Source: a bacterium (GTDB lineage: Bacteria > Cyanobacteriota > Sericytochromatia > S15B-MN24 > VGJW01). From it: DNA of 40,289 nucleotides. Below, piece by piece: positions 23,160 through 31,157 of the stretch. The position numbers and the translations under genes were made by a program. The stretch's first letter is position 1. Each line of letters opens with the position of its first letter. The DNA lies in NCBI GenBank assembly GCA_021781555.1, contig JAJXWQ010000031.1, forward strand, positions 1-40,289, given 5' to 3'. Under the pieces are notes generated by a model. It had not been told where the DNA came from, did no database searches, and was given only the letters and a program-made list of their open reading frames with translations.

Positions 23160-24968
23160 ATGTCCGACCATCCGATCGCCCGTATCCGTAACTTCTGCAT
23201 CATCGCGCACATCGACCATGGCAAGTCGACCCTGGCGGATCGGTTGATCGAGGTCACGGGTACGCTTTCGGCTCGCGAGATGGAGGACCAGATCCTCGAC
23301 TCGATGGACATCGAGCGGGAGCGGGGCATCACCATCAAGGCGCAGGCCGTGCGCCTGGTGCACCGTGCCAGAGACGGGCAGGACTACGTCCTGAATCTGA
23401 TCGATACCCCCGGACACGTCGATTTCAATTACGAGGTATCGCGGGCGCTGGCGGCGTGCGAGGGGGCGCTCCTGGTGGTGGACGCATCGCAGGGCGTGGA
23501 GGCCCAGACCCTGGCCAACGTGTACCTGGCGCTCGAGCACGATCTCGAGATCCTTCCGGTCATCAACAAGATCGACCTTCCCGGGGCCGATCCCGACAAG
23601 GTCAAACACGAGATCGAGGACGACATCGGGCTCGACGCAGCCGAGGCCATTCTCTGCTCGGCCAAGGAAGGACGCGGCGTTCCCGAGATCCTCGAGGCGA
23701 TCGTCGATCGTATCCCTGCGCCGAGCGGCGACCAGGACGGCCCTCTCCAGGCCCTCATCTTCGATTCCTACTTCGACTCCTACCGGGGCGTCATCGTGTT
23801 CATCCGCGTGGTCAACGGGCGGGTCAAGGTCGGTGACACCATCAAGATGATGGCGACAGGGGCACAGTTCGAGGTCAGCGAGGTCGGCGTCCTGCGGCCC
23901 AAGCAGCAGCCGGTCGGGGATCTCGCTGCCGGCGAGGTCGGCTACCTCGCGGCCACGATCCGCAACGTCCAGGACGCTCGGGTCGGCGACACCATCACCC
24001 ACGCCAGGCGTGCTGCCGAGGTGCCGCTGCCCGGCTACAAGCAGGCCGTTCCGATGGTGTTTTGTGGCCTTTACCCGGTGGCCACGGACGACTACCAGGA
24101 TCTGCGGGATGCCCTCGAGAAGCTCGCCCTCAACGACGCTTCGCTGCTCTACGAGCCCGAGACCTCGGTCGCGCTGGGCTTCGGCTTCCGGTGCGGCTTC
24201 CTGGGCTTGCTTCACATGGAGGTGGTCCAGGAGCGCCTCGAGCGCCATTACGACCTCGATCTCATCGCGACGGCCCCCTCGGTCTCGTATCACGTGCGCC
24301 GGACGGACGGCGAGCCGGTCGTGGTTGACAACCCCGTGCACATGCCGCCCGCGAACCACATCGAGAGCATCGAGGAGCCCTTCGTCAAGGTCACGATCCT
24401 TTCCCCTGCGGAGTTCGTGGGCGCGGTCATGGAGCTGGCGCAGAGCCGCCGGTCGGTTTTCAAGTCGATGGACTACCTGACGGCGGATCGCACGCAGATG
24501 GTCTACGAGATGCCGCTCTCCGAGATGATCACCGACTTCTTCGACCAGCTCAAGAGCCGCACCAAGGGCTATGCTTCGATGGACTACGAACTCGCCGGGT
24601 ACCGGCCCTCGGACCTGGTCAAGCTCGATATCCTCCTGGCGGGAGAGCCGGTCGACGCGCTATCGGCGATCGTGCATCGAGACAAAGCGGCGAACGTGGG
24701 TCGGCAGCTGGCCGAGAAGTTGCGCCAGCTGATTCCCCGCCAGCTCTTCGAGGTTCCGATCCAGGCGGCGATCGGTGCCAAGATCGTGGCTCGTGAGACC
24801 GTCAGCGCCAAGCGGAAGGATGTCCTGGCAAAGTGCTACGGCGGCGATATCACGCGCAAGCGCAAACTTTTAGAAAAGCAGAAAGAGGGTAAGAAGCGGA
24901 TGAAGCAGGTGGGAAGGGTCGAGATCCCTCAGGAAGCGTTCATGGCCGTCCTCAAAATCGGAGAGTAG
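23160..24968 (+). CDS. lepA: LepA / elongation factor 4
   Basis: A 602-residue translational GTPase of normal length. G1 is [18 protein letters not shown]2 lies in [15 protein letters not shown]3 in [17 protein letters not shown]4 in [16 protein letters not shown], and G5 in CSAKEGRGV. Domain II follows, then [20 protein letters not shown], and the LepA-specific C-terminal domain ([20 protein letters not shown] through [37 protein letters not shown]). LepA acts on the ribosome and affects initiation or stalled complexes. It follows lpxB but has its own -10. Confidence 0.97.
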   Translation: MSDHPIARIRNFCIIAHIDHGKSTLADRLIEVTGTLSAREMEDQILDSMDIERERGITIKAQAVRLVHRARDGQDYVLNLIDTPGHVDFNYEVSRALAACEGALLVVDASQGVEAQTLANVYLALEHDLEILPVINKIDLPGADPDKVKHEIEDDIGLDAAEAILCSAKEGRGVPEILEAIVDRIPAPSGDQDGPLQALIFDSYFDSYRGVIVFIRVVNGRVKVGDTIKMMATGAQFEVSEVGVLRPKQQPVGDLAAGEVGYLAATIRNVQDARVGDTITHARRAAEVPLPGYKQAVPMVFCGLYPVATDDYQDLRDALEKLALNDASLLYEPETSVALGFGFRCGFLGLLHMEVVQERLERHYDLDLIATAPSVSYHVRRTDGEPVVVDNPVHMPPANHIESIEEPFVKVTILSPAEFVGAVMELAQSRRSVFKSMDYLTADRTQMVYEMPLSEMITDFFDQLKSRTKGYASMDYELAGYRPSDLVKLDILLAGEPVDALSAIVHRDKAANVGRQLAEKLRQLIPRQLFEVPIQAAIGAKIVARETVSAKRKDVLAKCYGGDITRKRKLLEKQKEGKKRMKQVGRVEIPQEAFMAVLKIGE

Positions 24969-24980
24969 TCGCAGTTGGAC

Positions 24981-26153
24981 ATGTCGTTTATGAACAACCC
25001 CGGGGGCGGCGGCGCCGACCTCTGGGGGACGAGCGACGCCGGCGGGGACGACGCGACTCTCAACGACCTGCTGGCGCTGTACCAGTCTGGATCCGACATG
25101 CCTCCCCCCTTTGCTCCCCTGGCCGATCCTGCCGGCCTCGGCGAGGGGTTGCCCGATCCCGGGGCCACGGGCGGTTCGGTCGATGCCGAGATCGACGAGC
25201 TGATCAAGAGCTTCCAGGAGGCACCGGCTGTCTTCGCGCCCGTTCCGCAGGCCGCGCCTGCGATGCCACCGGCGATCGAGCTCAGCGTCGATCCGCTTCC
25301 CGCGGCGGCTCCGCCGCTGGCACCCGCCTTCGGTGCCCCCGAGGCCGTCACCCAGCCGCAGGCCCCGGCCTTCGAACCACCGGCGGGACTCCGCCCACCG
25401 GTTCCTCCCGCACCGCCGCGGCCGTCCTTCGACGTGTCGGTGCCGCCGGCCCCGCCGCTGCCCACCTTCGAGGCTCCGGCCCCTCCGGCTCCGCCGCTGC
25501 CCACCTTCGAGGCCCCGGCCCCTCCGGCTCCGCCGCTGCCCACCTTCGAGGCTCCGGCCCCTCCGGCCCCGCCGCGGCCCACCTTCGAGGCACTGGCCCC
25601 TCCGGCTCCGCCGCGGCCGGCGTTCGAGCCTGCCGCCGCGGTCATGCCGCCCGCTCCCCCGCGTCCGGCTTTTGAACCAGCAGCCGTCGTGGCGCCGCCA
25701 TCCTCGCTGCCCCAACCCACGAGTTTCGAGGACCTGATCCAGTCCGTCGTGCCGGCGACCGAGACCCCGGCGCGGCCGCTTTCCACCATCAGCGTCGCAC
25801 CGTTGCGGCCCGCGCCGTCCAAGGCGGTCGTTGCCAGCAGCGGGGCCGTACCGGCACTTCCCGCGGTCGACGTCGGATCCTCTCGCCAGCGCCTGGCTCT
25901 GGCTCAGCAGCTGACCGAGGTCATCGCCAACCTTGCCGGGGGCATCGATCGGGTCCAGTCCGAGCTAGACCAGCTTTACTCGACTCTCGCTCAAGCTGCC
26001 TCAAAGCGCGCACCGGTCGAGGAGATCCTCGAGACGACCCAGGCTCTTTCGGATACCAAGGCCCGCGTGGGAGAGGGCTCCGAGCTCTTCCAGCAGGCGC
26101 TCTTGCTCAAGGCGGTCGGGGAGGCCTACACCGAGCTCCTGCGGTCGATATAA
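24981..26153 (+). CDS. Proline-rich repeat protein of unknown function
   Basis: About 390 residues (TTG 24975 is also possible). Three parts are visible. Residues 1-~85 are acidic and helical (NDLLALYQSGSDMPPPFAPL; DAEIDELIKSFQEAP). Residues ~90-265 are a Pro/Ala-rich stalk with five 13-residue units of type PAPPAPPLPTFEA. Residues ~290-390 form a helical bundle with coiled-coil character (LAQQLTEVIANLAGGIDRVQ, ALSDTKARVGEGSELFQQAL). No signal peptide or membrane helix is seen, so it is probably cytoplasmic. Proline-rich stalks with a helical end suggest a spacer or adaptor; no function can be assigned. Confidence 0.75.
   Translation: MSFMNNPGGGGADLWGTSDAGGDDATLNDLLALYQSGSDMPPPFAPLADPAGLGEGLPDPGATGGSVDAEIDELIKSFQEAPAVFAPVPQAAPAMPPAIELSVDPLPAAAPPLAPAFGAPEAVTQPQAPAFEPPAGLRPPVPPAPPRPSFDVSVPPAPPLPTFEAPAPPAPPLPTFEAPAPPAPPLPTFEAPAPPAPPRPTFEALAPPAPPRPAFEPAAAVMPPAPPRPAFEPAAVVAPPSSLPQPTSFEDLIQSVVPATETPARPLSTISVAPLRPAPSKAVVASSGAVPALPAVDVGSSRQRLALAQQLTEVIANLAGGIDRVQSELDQLYSTLAQAASKRAPVEEILETTQALSDTKARVGEGSELFQQALLLKAVGEAYTELLRSI
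25443..25628 (+). repeat. 39-bp tandem repeat inside the proline-rich gene
   Basis: CCCACCTTCGAG recurs at 25461, 25500, 25539 and 25578, exactly 39 bp apart. A diverged unit follows at 25617 (CCGGCGTTCGAG). The first units are nearly identical and the last ones diverge, as in slippage arrays that keep the reading frame. The size is in frame (13 codons). Confidence 0.9.
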
Positions 26154-26156
26154 AGC

Positions 26157-26206
26157 CGATCCATTCAAACCGGGAGCGATCTCGAGCACTCCCGGTTCGA
26201 AGGGGT
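26157..26206. terminator. Partial repeat copy R4 acting as a convergent hairpin
   Basis: AACCGGGAG (26168-26176) pairs with CTCCCGGTT (26189-26197), extended by TTC/GAA. Its left half (CCATTCAAACCGGGAGC) and its right half are both like the end of the palindromic repeat family, so this seems to be two inverted copies of one repeat end. It lies 4 bp past a plus-strand stop and 55 bp before a minus-strand stop, a fitting place for a two-way terminator. Confidence 0.55.
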
Positions 26207-26260
26207 TCTGGATATTGAGCCGGCTGACAGGTAGCCGAACCGCGGTGATCCTTGCGGCGC

Positions 26261-27667
26261 TTATCCGTGCAATGCGGCCTTTTCGAGGAGAGGATCCTTG
26301 ACCAGCGCCGTGGAGAAGGACTTGAAGTCCCGCTCGACCTGCTGGGCGTACTGGTGGCCAAAGTTGACCAATTCGGAAGAGAAGTCCCCCTTGGGACCGA
26401 GGCTGGCCAGGATTTCCTTGGCGCCGGAAAGGCCTGCCTTGTCTCCCGACGAGTGGCTGATGGCGACTTCTTTGGCGTAGTACTTGACCAGGTCCGAGAA
26501 CTTGCCGGCATCCTTGACGGTCGTCGGGTCGATGGCCGTCCGGTCGAGAGGGATCTGGCGCACCAGAAAGGATGACGACTGCAACGCGTCGCGCTTGGGC
26601 ATCTTCACCCGGCCGAAGAAGGGGTCGATCCGCCCATCCATGGCGTAGCTGGTCAGCAGGTCGCGGTTCGCCTGGGCGCCGAAGACGTTGGGCGTCTTGA
26701 CATACGGAGCCATGGCCGACGGAACTTCTTCCTTCATCTCGAGGATCATGCTCGGCTTGCCGCTGGCGGTCAGCAGGAGGTGGTAGCGAGCCCGTCCCAC
26801 GCTGCCGGTGCCCATCACATCCGACGCGACGTCCGAGATCTGGTACGGGGCCAGCTCCTTGGCGACCGGGCCGGGCAGGTTGGACCGATAGCTCTCGAAG
26901 GCCTTCCGGACGTCGCCGGTGACCTTGTCCGAGACCGCAAGCGTCGTTTCCGACATCTTGAAGGCCAGCTTCCCGTTCCGGGTCTCGGTCCTCTTGGCCA
27001 GCAGATCCTGGATGTTCGCCTTCTTGGCAGTCTCGAGCGTCTTCTCGACGGCCGTTGGCGCCTTGATATCCCCGAGGCTCTGGGGGCTCGTGCTCTGGGC
27101 CTTGAGCGCATCGTAATAGGTCCCCGCGAAGTCCGCCACGAACTGGCGGGTCTGGCTGGGCGCGAAGCCTGCCTCCTTGCCCGCGAGCACCACGCTGGTG
27201 GCCAGCCGCTTGAGGTCGAGCTTGGCGGGCCCGATGTACGCTTCGTCGAAGTCGTTGAGGGCCATGAACATCTTGCCGTCGGGCCGCGACATGGAACCGA
27301 AATTGGCCAGGTGCATATCGCCCTGCAGGAGCGTCTTGGGGCCCTTGTCCATCTCCTTGCCTTCGATCCGCTTCAGGTCGTGGTACATCAGGTGATCGGC
27401 GCCCCGCAGGAAGGTGAACGCGTTGACCGCCATCCGGCTGTACTTCATCTTGAGAAGGTCAGGAGACTTGGCGAGGACGTTCGAGTTGAACTTCGCGACC
27501 TCCTTGACGGCCGAGCGGTCCAGCTGGGAGATTCCCCGGGTATCGAGGGCGCGTAGCGTCGTGGCGGGCGCAGCGGTAGCCGCCTTGGCCGCATACGGCG
27601 CGGCCCGCTTGGCCAGGCCATTGAGCGAATGCTGTTGCGTCTTGCCGACGATCGATTCGAGCTTCAT
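26261..27667 (-). CDS. DUF2252 family protein
   Basis: A 468-residue protein with GGAGAGGA 7 nt before its ATG at 27667. It has the DUF2252 signatures in order: KMKYSRMAVNAFTFLRGADH, MYHDLKRIEG, LLQGDMHLANFGSMSRPDGK, FMALNDFDEAYIGPAKLDLK, then RLATSVVLAGKEAGFAPSQT. The C-terminal part has SSSFLVRQIPLDRTAIDP and KYYAKEVAISHSSGDKAG. GD-H-N and NDFDE resemble the catalytic and metal-binding loops of kinase-like (aminoglycoside phosphotransferase) folds, so phosphotransfer is a possibility. The family has no established function. The first ~45 residues are a basic, Ala-rich, low-complexity extension. Confidence 0.88.
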   Translation of the reverse strand: MKLESIVGKTQQHSLNGLAKRAAPYAAKAATAAPATTLRALDTRGISQLDRSAVKEVAKFNSNVLAKSPDLLKMKYSRMAVNAFTFLRGADHLMYHDLKRIEGKEMDKGPKTLLQGDMHLANFGSMSRPDGKMFMALNDFDEAYIGPAKLDLKRLATSVVLAGKEAGFAPSQTRQFVADFAGTYYDALKAQSTSPQSLGDIKAPTAVEKTLETAKKANIQDLLAKRTETRNGKLAFKMSETTLAVSDKVTGDVRKAFESYRSNLPGPVAKELAPYQISDVASDVMGTGSVGRARYHLLLTASGKPSMILEMKEEVPSAMAPYVKTPNVFGAQANRDLLTSYAMDGRIDPFFGRVKMPKRDALQSSSFLVRQIPLDRTAIDPTTVKDAGKFSDLVKYYAKEVAISHSSGDKAGLSGAKEILASLGPKGDFSSELVNFGHQYAQQVERDFKSFSTALVKDPLLEKAALHG

Positions 27668-28075
27668 CCGGCGATCCTCTCCTGTCCCCGCTCCAGTCCG
27701 CTCTTTCTATCACCGGTCCGAGGACAAACTTTCCTAAGAACGGGTTAAGAATTGGGATTTCGAGCAGCCGACGAAGCGATAGGACGAAACCCAAGGTGCA
27801 ACCTGGAGTGGCGAGAGAGTTGCAGCGATACCGTTCGAGCGAGAGACATCCCTGGCAGGGGAGCGCCGCTCTGGCCGGTGCGATCGGCTTCGCGACGCTG
27901 CCCGGCACGCCACGCAGGAAGGACGTCGTGTCGTGACGATGCTCGCTGGCATCAGGAGTCTGGGGGCCGGGGCGATCTCCGTCATGATCCCATCCCCGGA
28001 CCGCTATTCCGCCGCCTTTGATCCGGCGCGCAGGCCCTCGTGGCCGGCCTGCATGACGCGGGAGTGGACGCGGGG
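27668..28075. other. 408-bp gap without a supportable gene
   Basis: Lies between two minus-strand genes. The first ~100 bp are the leader of the DUF2252 gene. AT-richer sequence at 27730-27765 (CTAAGAACGGGTTAAGAATT) may hold its promoter, but no clear -35/-10 pair is found. Short ORFs on both strands have no coherent protein-like content. TGCAAC and GTTGCA near 27797-27826 form a weak inverted pair. No transcription end for the CYTH gene is obvious. Confidence 0.5.
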
Positions 28076-28618
28076 TCAGTCTTCCGCTTCTACGGCCTGC
28101 CGCATCTGGACCGTCGCCGCGACGAGGGCGGCGTAAGAGCGGCGCTCGACCTGGTCGGCCGTCAGGCCGAGATCGTCGCGCAGGCGCAGCAGCGCGTCGT
28201 GGTCGCCACCCGCCGATTCGATCTCGACGAAGTCGGGCTGCTCCAGGCCCTCGATCCGATCGAGGCAGATGATGAATCCGGGCACGTCGTACTCGGCCCG
28301 GCGCTTGGAGACGCTGGTCAGCCGCTCGTGCCCCAGCCAGACGATGAGCTCCTCGAGCCGCGGGACCACGCTTTCAGGCAGCGGATACTCGACCTCGTGG
28401 CGGGACTTGATGCCGTCTTCCGAGATGACCGTGGGATCCTTGCGTGTGAGCAGGAGCTGGCCGTTCTCGCGGCGGATTCGCAACACCCGACCCGGCACGT
28501 CGAAGTAGTCGTCGTGCTGCTCGAGGACTCGATCCGGATCGCCCAGTCGGGCGGCCAGGGCTTCTTTCTGCCCCGGGCGCAACTGGAATTTGGCCTCGAT
28601 TTCGGGTGCGTTTTTCAT
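28076..28618 (-). CDS. CYTH domain protein (triphosphate tunnel enzyme)
   Basis: A 180-residue protein. It starts MKNAPEIEAKFQLRPGQKEA with the CYTH ExExK signature (EIEAKF). It continues with QHDDYFDVPGRVLRIRRENG, QLLLTRKDP, the paired EVEYPL, then SKRRAEYDVPGFIICLDRIE and DFVEIE. All charged residues that line the eight-stranded tunnel seem present. The family includes class IV adenylyl cyclases (CyaB), thiamine triphosphatases and inorganic triphosphatases. The DYFD and VPG pattern suggests the CyaB side, but the substrate cannot be fixed. Its ribosome site AAAAGG lies within the left flank of repeat R5, so the repeat supplies part of its leader. Confidence 0.88.
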   Translation of the reverse strand: MKNAPEIEAKFQLRPGQKEALAARLGDPDRVLEQHDDYFDVPGRVLRIRRENGQLLLTRKDPTVISEDGIKSRHEVEYPLPESVVPRLEELIVWLGHERLTSVSKRRAEYDVPGFIICLDRIEGLEQPDFVEIESAGGDHDALLRLRDDLGLTADQVERRSYAALVAATVQMRQAVEAED

Positions 28619-28636
28619 GGTGTGTACCTTTTGAGT

Positions 28637-28726
28637 CTGAACGTGTCCCTCTGCGCGGTCGCTTCGCTGCGCAACCGGGCCCCGTTTGACTGCTCGGGCC
28701 CGATCCTTTCCGGGGCGAAAGCACTC
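28637..28726 (+). repeat. Interspersed palindromic repeat, copy R5 (tandem unit 1)
   Basis: A 90-bp unit starting CTGAACGTGTCCCTCTGCGC and ending CGGGGCGAAAGCACTC. It has the family hairpin plus the CTCGGGCCCGATCC right part. It is followed by TAG and then an identical unit. Confidence 0.9.
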
Positions 28727-28729
28727 TAG

Positions 28730-28819
28730 CTGAACGTGTCCCTCTGCGCGGTCGCTTCGCTGCGCAACCGGGCCCCGTTTGACTGCTCGGGCCCGATCCT
28801 TTCCGGGGCGAAAGCACTC
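28730..28819 (+). repeat. Interspersed palindromic repeat, copy R6 (tandem unit 2)
   Basis: By direct comparison all 90 bases equal those of R5; the units are offset by 93 bp. It lies in the divergent region between the CYTH gene and the methyltransferase. The short string CTCGGGTGGGAGCC just after it recurs near 28925. Confidence 0.9.
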
Positions 28820-28974
28820 GGGTGGGAGCCCTCGAGACGGAGCGTGTGTTCATCATGGCACAGGCTTGCGAGCCGGGCGACCGGCCGCGATCCGAGGTGC
28901 AGGCGCGATCGGTGGGATGGATGAGCTCGGGTGGGAGCCAGCGAGGGTACCGGTGCCTGAGTGTCGTGGGGCAC

Positions 28975-29003
28975 TTCCGGCGCCCGGCGTGCCGGGAGAT
29001 AAT
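28975..29003 (+). promoter_or_regulatory. Promoter of the DNA methyltransferase, leaderless
   Basis: TTCCGG (28975-28980), a 17-bp spacer and GATAAT (28998-29003). The start is expected at the A of the ATG at 29010 (7 nt past the -10), and no Shine-Dalgarno exists (CGCCTC). Confidence 0.5.
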
Positions 29004-29009
29004 CGCCTC

Positions 29010-30956
29010 ATGGCTTCTCGACACCTGCAGGTGGTCACCGGCGATGCGGCCCGTGCCGATGCGCTGGCGTTTGCGGCCGAGGCCGTCCTCGAGCGCTTTC
29101 CCGATGGCCTGTTCGGGCCCGGTCGCCGGGCGGAGGCTTCCGTCTTCCTGGTCGGCACGGTCCTCGAACAGCTCATCCGCGGGGAGCCGGCGGAGCCGGG
29201 CTTGGAGCGGGCGCTATCGGAGTTGACTGGATTCTACCGCCCCCTGCTGCAAGACGACGTGACGCGCCGGAGGATGTCGGATGCAGTCCGCGTGCTGGCG
29301 CATGCCATCGAGCCCGTGCTCGCCCGGATCGAATGGCAGGCTGGCGACGGCGAGTTGCTGGGGACCTGGTTCGAAGGTGGGCTCGCGGACGCCCACCGCA
29401 AGCAACTCGGGCAGTTCTACACGCCGGCAGCGATCGTGAATTTCCTGCTCGATCGGGCCCTGGCTGATTTCGATCCCCGGGCCGGCACCGCCTTTCGGGT
29501 GCTCGATCCGGCTTGCGGGACCGGGCACTTCCTGGCGCCTGCCGCGAGACGGCTGGTCGATGCCTATCGCCGCCACCGCGAGGAACTGGCGAGTCTGCGG
29601 CCGGGTGAGGCCTGGGATGACGATGCTCTGGTCCAGCGGGTCTTTCGCGATCACCTGGTCGGGGTGGATCTCGATCCTTTCGCCGTTCGCGTGGCGCGAA
29701 TCCGGCTGCGGCTCCTGGCGCTCGCCCTCGGGGCGCAGAATCCGCCTCTGCCCGCCCTTGCGAACGGCGATGCGCTTGCCGCCAGGGGAATCGCGGAGCT
29801 CAGCCGGCCCTTCGAGGCCATCGTCGGCAATCCTCCGTACGGGGCGCAGCTGGCACCGGGCGTGGCCCGGCGCTTTCTCCTGGGCCACGGGCGCTTCGAT
29901 TCGACGGCGCTGTTCATCGAGCGCGCCCTCGAGCTGGCTGCAGAGGGAGGAACGATCGCCCTCGTCGTTCCCCACGGAGTCACCAGAACAGGGGCCTATG
30001 CGCCGTGCCGGAAGCTCCTTCTCGAAAAAGCCCGCCTGCGGACTTTGCTGGATCTCGGGCAGGCGTTCAGCGGCGTCAACCTCGAGGCGATGGCCTTCGT
30101 TGCGGAGCGGACGGAGCCGCGATCGGGCGTCCTGGATCCGGAGCGCGCCGCTGCCCGGGTCGAGCTGTGGTCGATGCGGAGGGGTGGCCTCGAGCAGCTG
30201 GGCGATCAATCGCTAGCCTTCTACCAGGCCCGTGCCGCGCTGGCGATCTACGTCCCTGGTGAGGTCGGTGCGCTCGTCTCCGAGATCGAGCGGGTTGCGA
30301 CTCCGCTCGCCGAGCTGTGCCGCATCCGTCGCGGGTGCGCCATCTCGGCCCGGGATCCGGCCATCGGCGATCGCCTCGACGGGCTTTCGCCTGGCTTGCC
30401 GGTCGTCCGCGGGCGGGACATCTCCCGGTACTCGCCCCTGGACGGCCTGTGCTGGCTGGCCCGCACCACGCCCCTGTTCGATGCGCATGCCGAGGCCGCG
30501 CTCGTCGAGCCGAAGGTTGGCTATCAGAACATCGCCTCGGGCATCGTCGCCACCCTGCTTCCTCGGGGAGTCCTGCCCCTGGATACGGTCAACGTGCTCG
30601 AGCCACTGAAGGACATCGATGCACTGGCGCTCCTGGGCTTTTTGAACAGCCGGCTGGCCGATTTCTACTTCCGCGTCGCCATCGCCAACATGGCCCAGCT
30701 CACGGTGCACCTGGACGCCCCCACGCTCGGCTCTTTGCCCGTCATTCTCCCCGATCCCGATACCCTTGCCGGGATCGTCCGGGCCGTCCTGGGGGCACGG
30801 CGCTCCGGCGCCGCGCCGTCGGAACTCGATGCCCTGACCCAGGTCCTCGACGACGCCGTCTTCGAACAGGTGGGGCTTAAATCCAGCCAGCGCGCCGAGA
30901 TCCTGCGCCAGACCCGGCCGCAGCTCGACCGGCCGACCCGCCGCAAGCGTTCCTGA
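29010..30956 (+). CDS. Orphan N6-adenine DNA methyltransferase (TaqI/Eco57I-like)
   Basis: A 648-residue protein from ATG 29010; the open frame runs further up, into the repeats. The N-terminal ~125 residues are helical. The catalytic domain has HRKQLGQFYTPAAIVNFLLD, SAM motif I VLDPACGTGHFLAPAARRLV (~168-187), VGVDLDPFAVRVARIRLRLL, and motif IV IVGNPPYGAQL (NPPY, amino-methylating). C-terminal of that are GGTIALVVPHGVTRTGAYAP and a TaqI-type target-recognition region (LCRIRRGCAISARDPAIGD; VRGRDISRYSPL; LLGFLNSRLADFYFRVAIAN). All active residues are there. No restriction enzyme or specificity gene flanks it, so it is either an orphan or a stand-alone regulatory methylase. No nuclease domain (PD-ExK) is evident at the N-terminus. 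Confidence 0.88.
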   Translation: MASRHLQVVTGDAARADALAFAAEAVLERFPDGLFGPGRRAEASVFLVGTVLEQLIRGEPAEPGLERALSELTGFYRPLLQDDVTRRRMSDAVRVLAHAIEPVLARIEWQAGDGELLGTWFEGGLADAHRKQLGQFYTPAAIVNFLLDRALADFDPRAGTAFRVLDPACGTGHFLAPAARRLVDAYRRHREELASLRPGEAWDDDALVQRVFRDHLVGVDLDPFAVRVARIRLRLLALALGAQNPPLPALANGDALAARGIAELSRPFEAIVGNPPYGAQLAPGVARRFLLGHGRFDSTALFIERALELAAEGGTIALVVPHGVTRTGAYAPCRKLLLEKARLRTLLDLGQAFSGVNLEAMAFVAERTEPRSGVLDPERAAARVELWSMRRGGLEQLGDQSLAFYQARAALAIYVPGEVGALVSEIERVATPLAELCRIRRGCAISARDPAIGDRLDGLSPGLPVVRGRDISRYSPLDGLCWLARTTPLFDAHAEAALVEPKVGYQNIASGIVATLLPRGVLPLDTVNVLEPLKDIDALALLGFLNSRLADFYFRVAIANMAQLTVHLDAPTLGSLPVILPDPDTLAGIVRAVLGARRSGAAPSELDALTQVLDDAVFEQVGLKSSQRAEILRQTRPQLDRPTRRKRS

Positions 30957-30978
30957 CCGAACCGGTCATTGTTGGCGG

Positions 30979-31017
30979 GCCGATCGCCGTCCGGCCCCGA
31001 TCGGCGAAGGACTTTTT
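30979..31017 (+). terminator. Intrinsic terminator after the methyltransferase
   Basis: GCCGATCG (30979-30986) pairs with CGATCGGC (30998-31005), followed by GAAGGAC and TTTTT (31013-31017). It lies 23 bp after the stop codon. Confidence 0.65.
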
Positions 31018-31043
31018 GGGTCTTGTCGCTTAGTGATTTGTAA

Positions 31044-31049
31044 TATAAT
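31044..31049 (+). promoter_or_regulatory. -10 box of the multiheme cytochrome operon
   Basis: A perfect TATAAT in an AT-rich patch (TTTGTAATATAATCTTGTAA). TTGTCG at 31023-31028 is a -35 candidate with a short 15-bp spacer. A small hairpin (CCCGG/CCGGG) follows near 31067-31081, inside the ~100-nt leader. Confidence 0.5.
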
Positions 31050-31157
31050 CTTGTAAACAGAGCTCGCCCGGTTGCTCCGGGTGGAACGGGAAGATGCCGC
31101 CGGATCGGCATTGCTGCGCCAAAAGGGCCCAAGGGCCGTTGCAGGCTGGAGAGTTCA

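Noticed and set aside
25443-25628. CRISPR-like periodic repeat
   Set aside because: Units are directly adjacent without unique spacers, in frame and inside a gene. It is a coding tandem repeat. No CRISPR array was seen anywhere in the window.
28638-28819. Peptide LCAVASLRNRAPF encoded by several repeat copies
   Set aside because: The frame through the palindrome is open in most copies, but it follows from the conserved hairpin sequence. Starts, lengths and flanks differ, so it is not treated as a gene.
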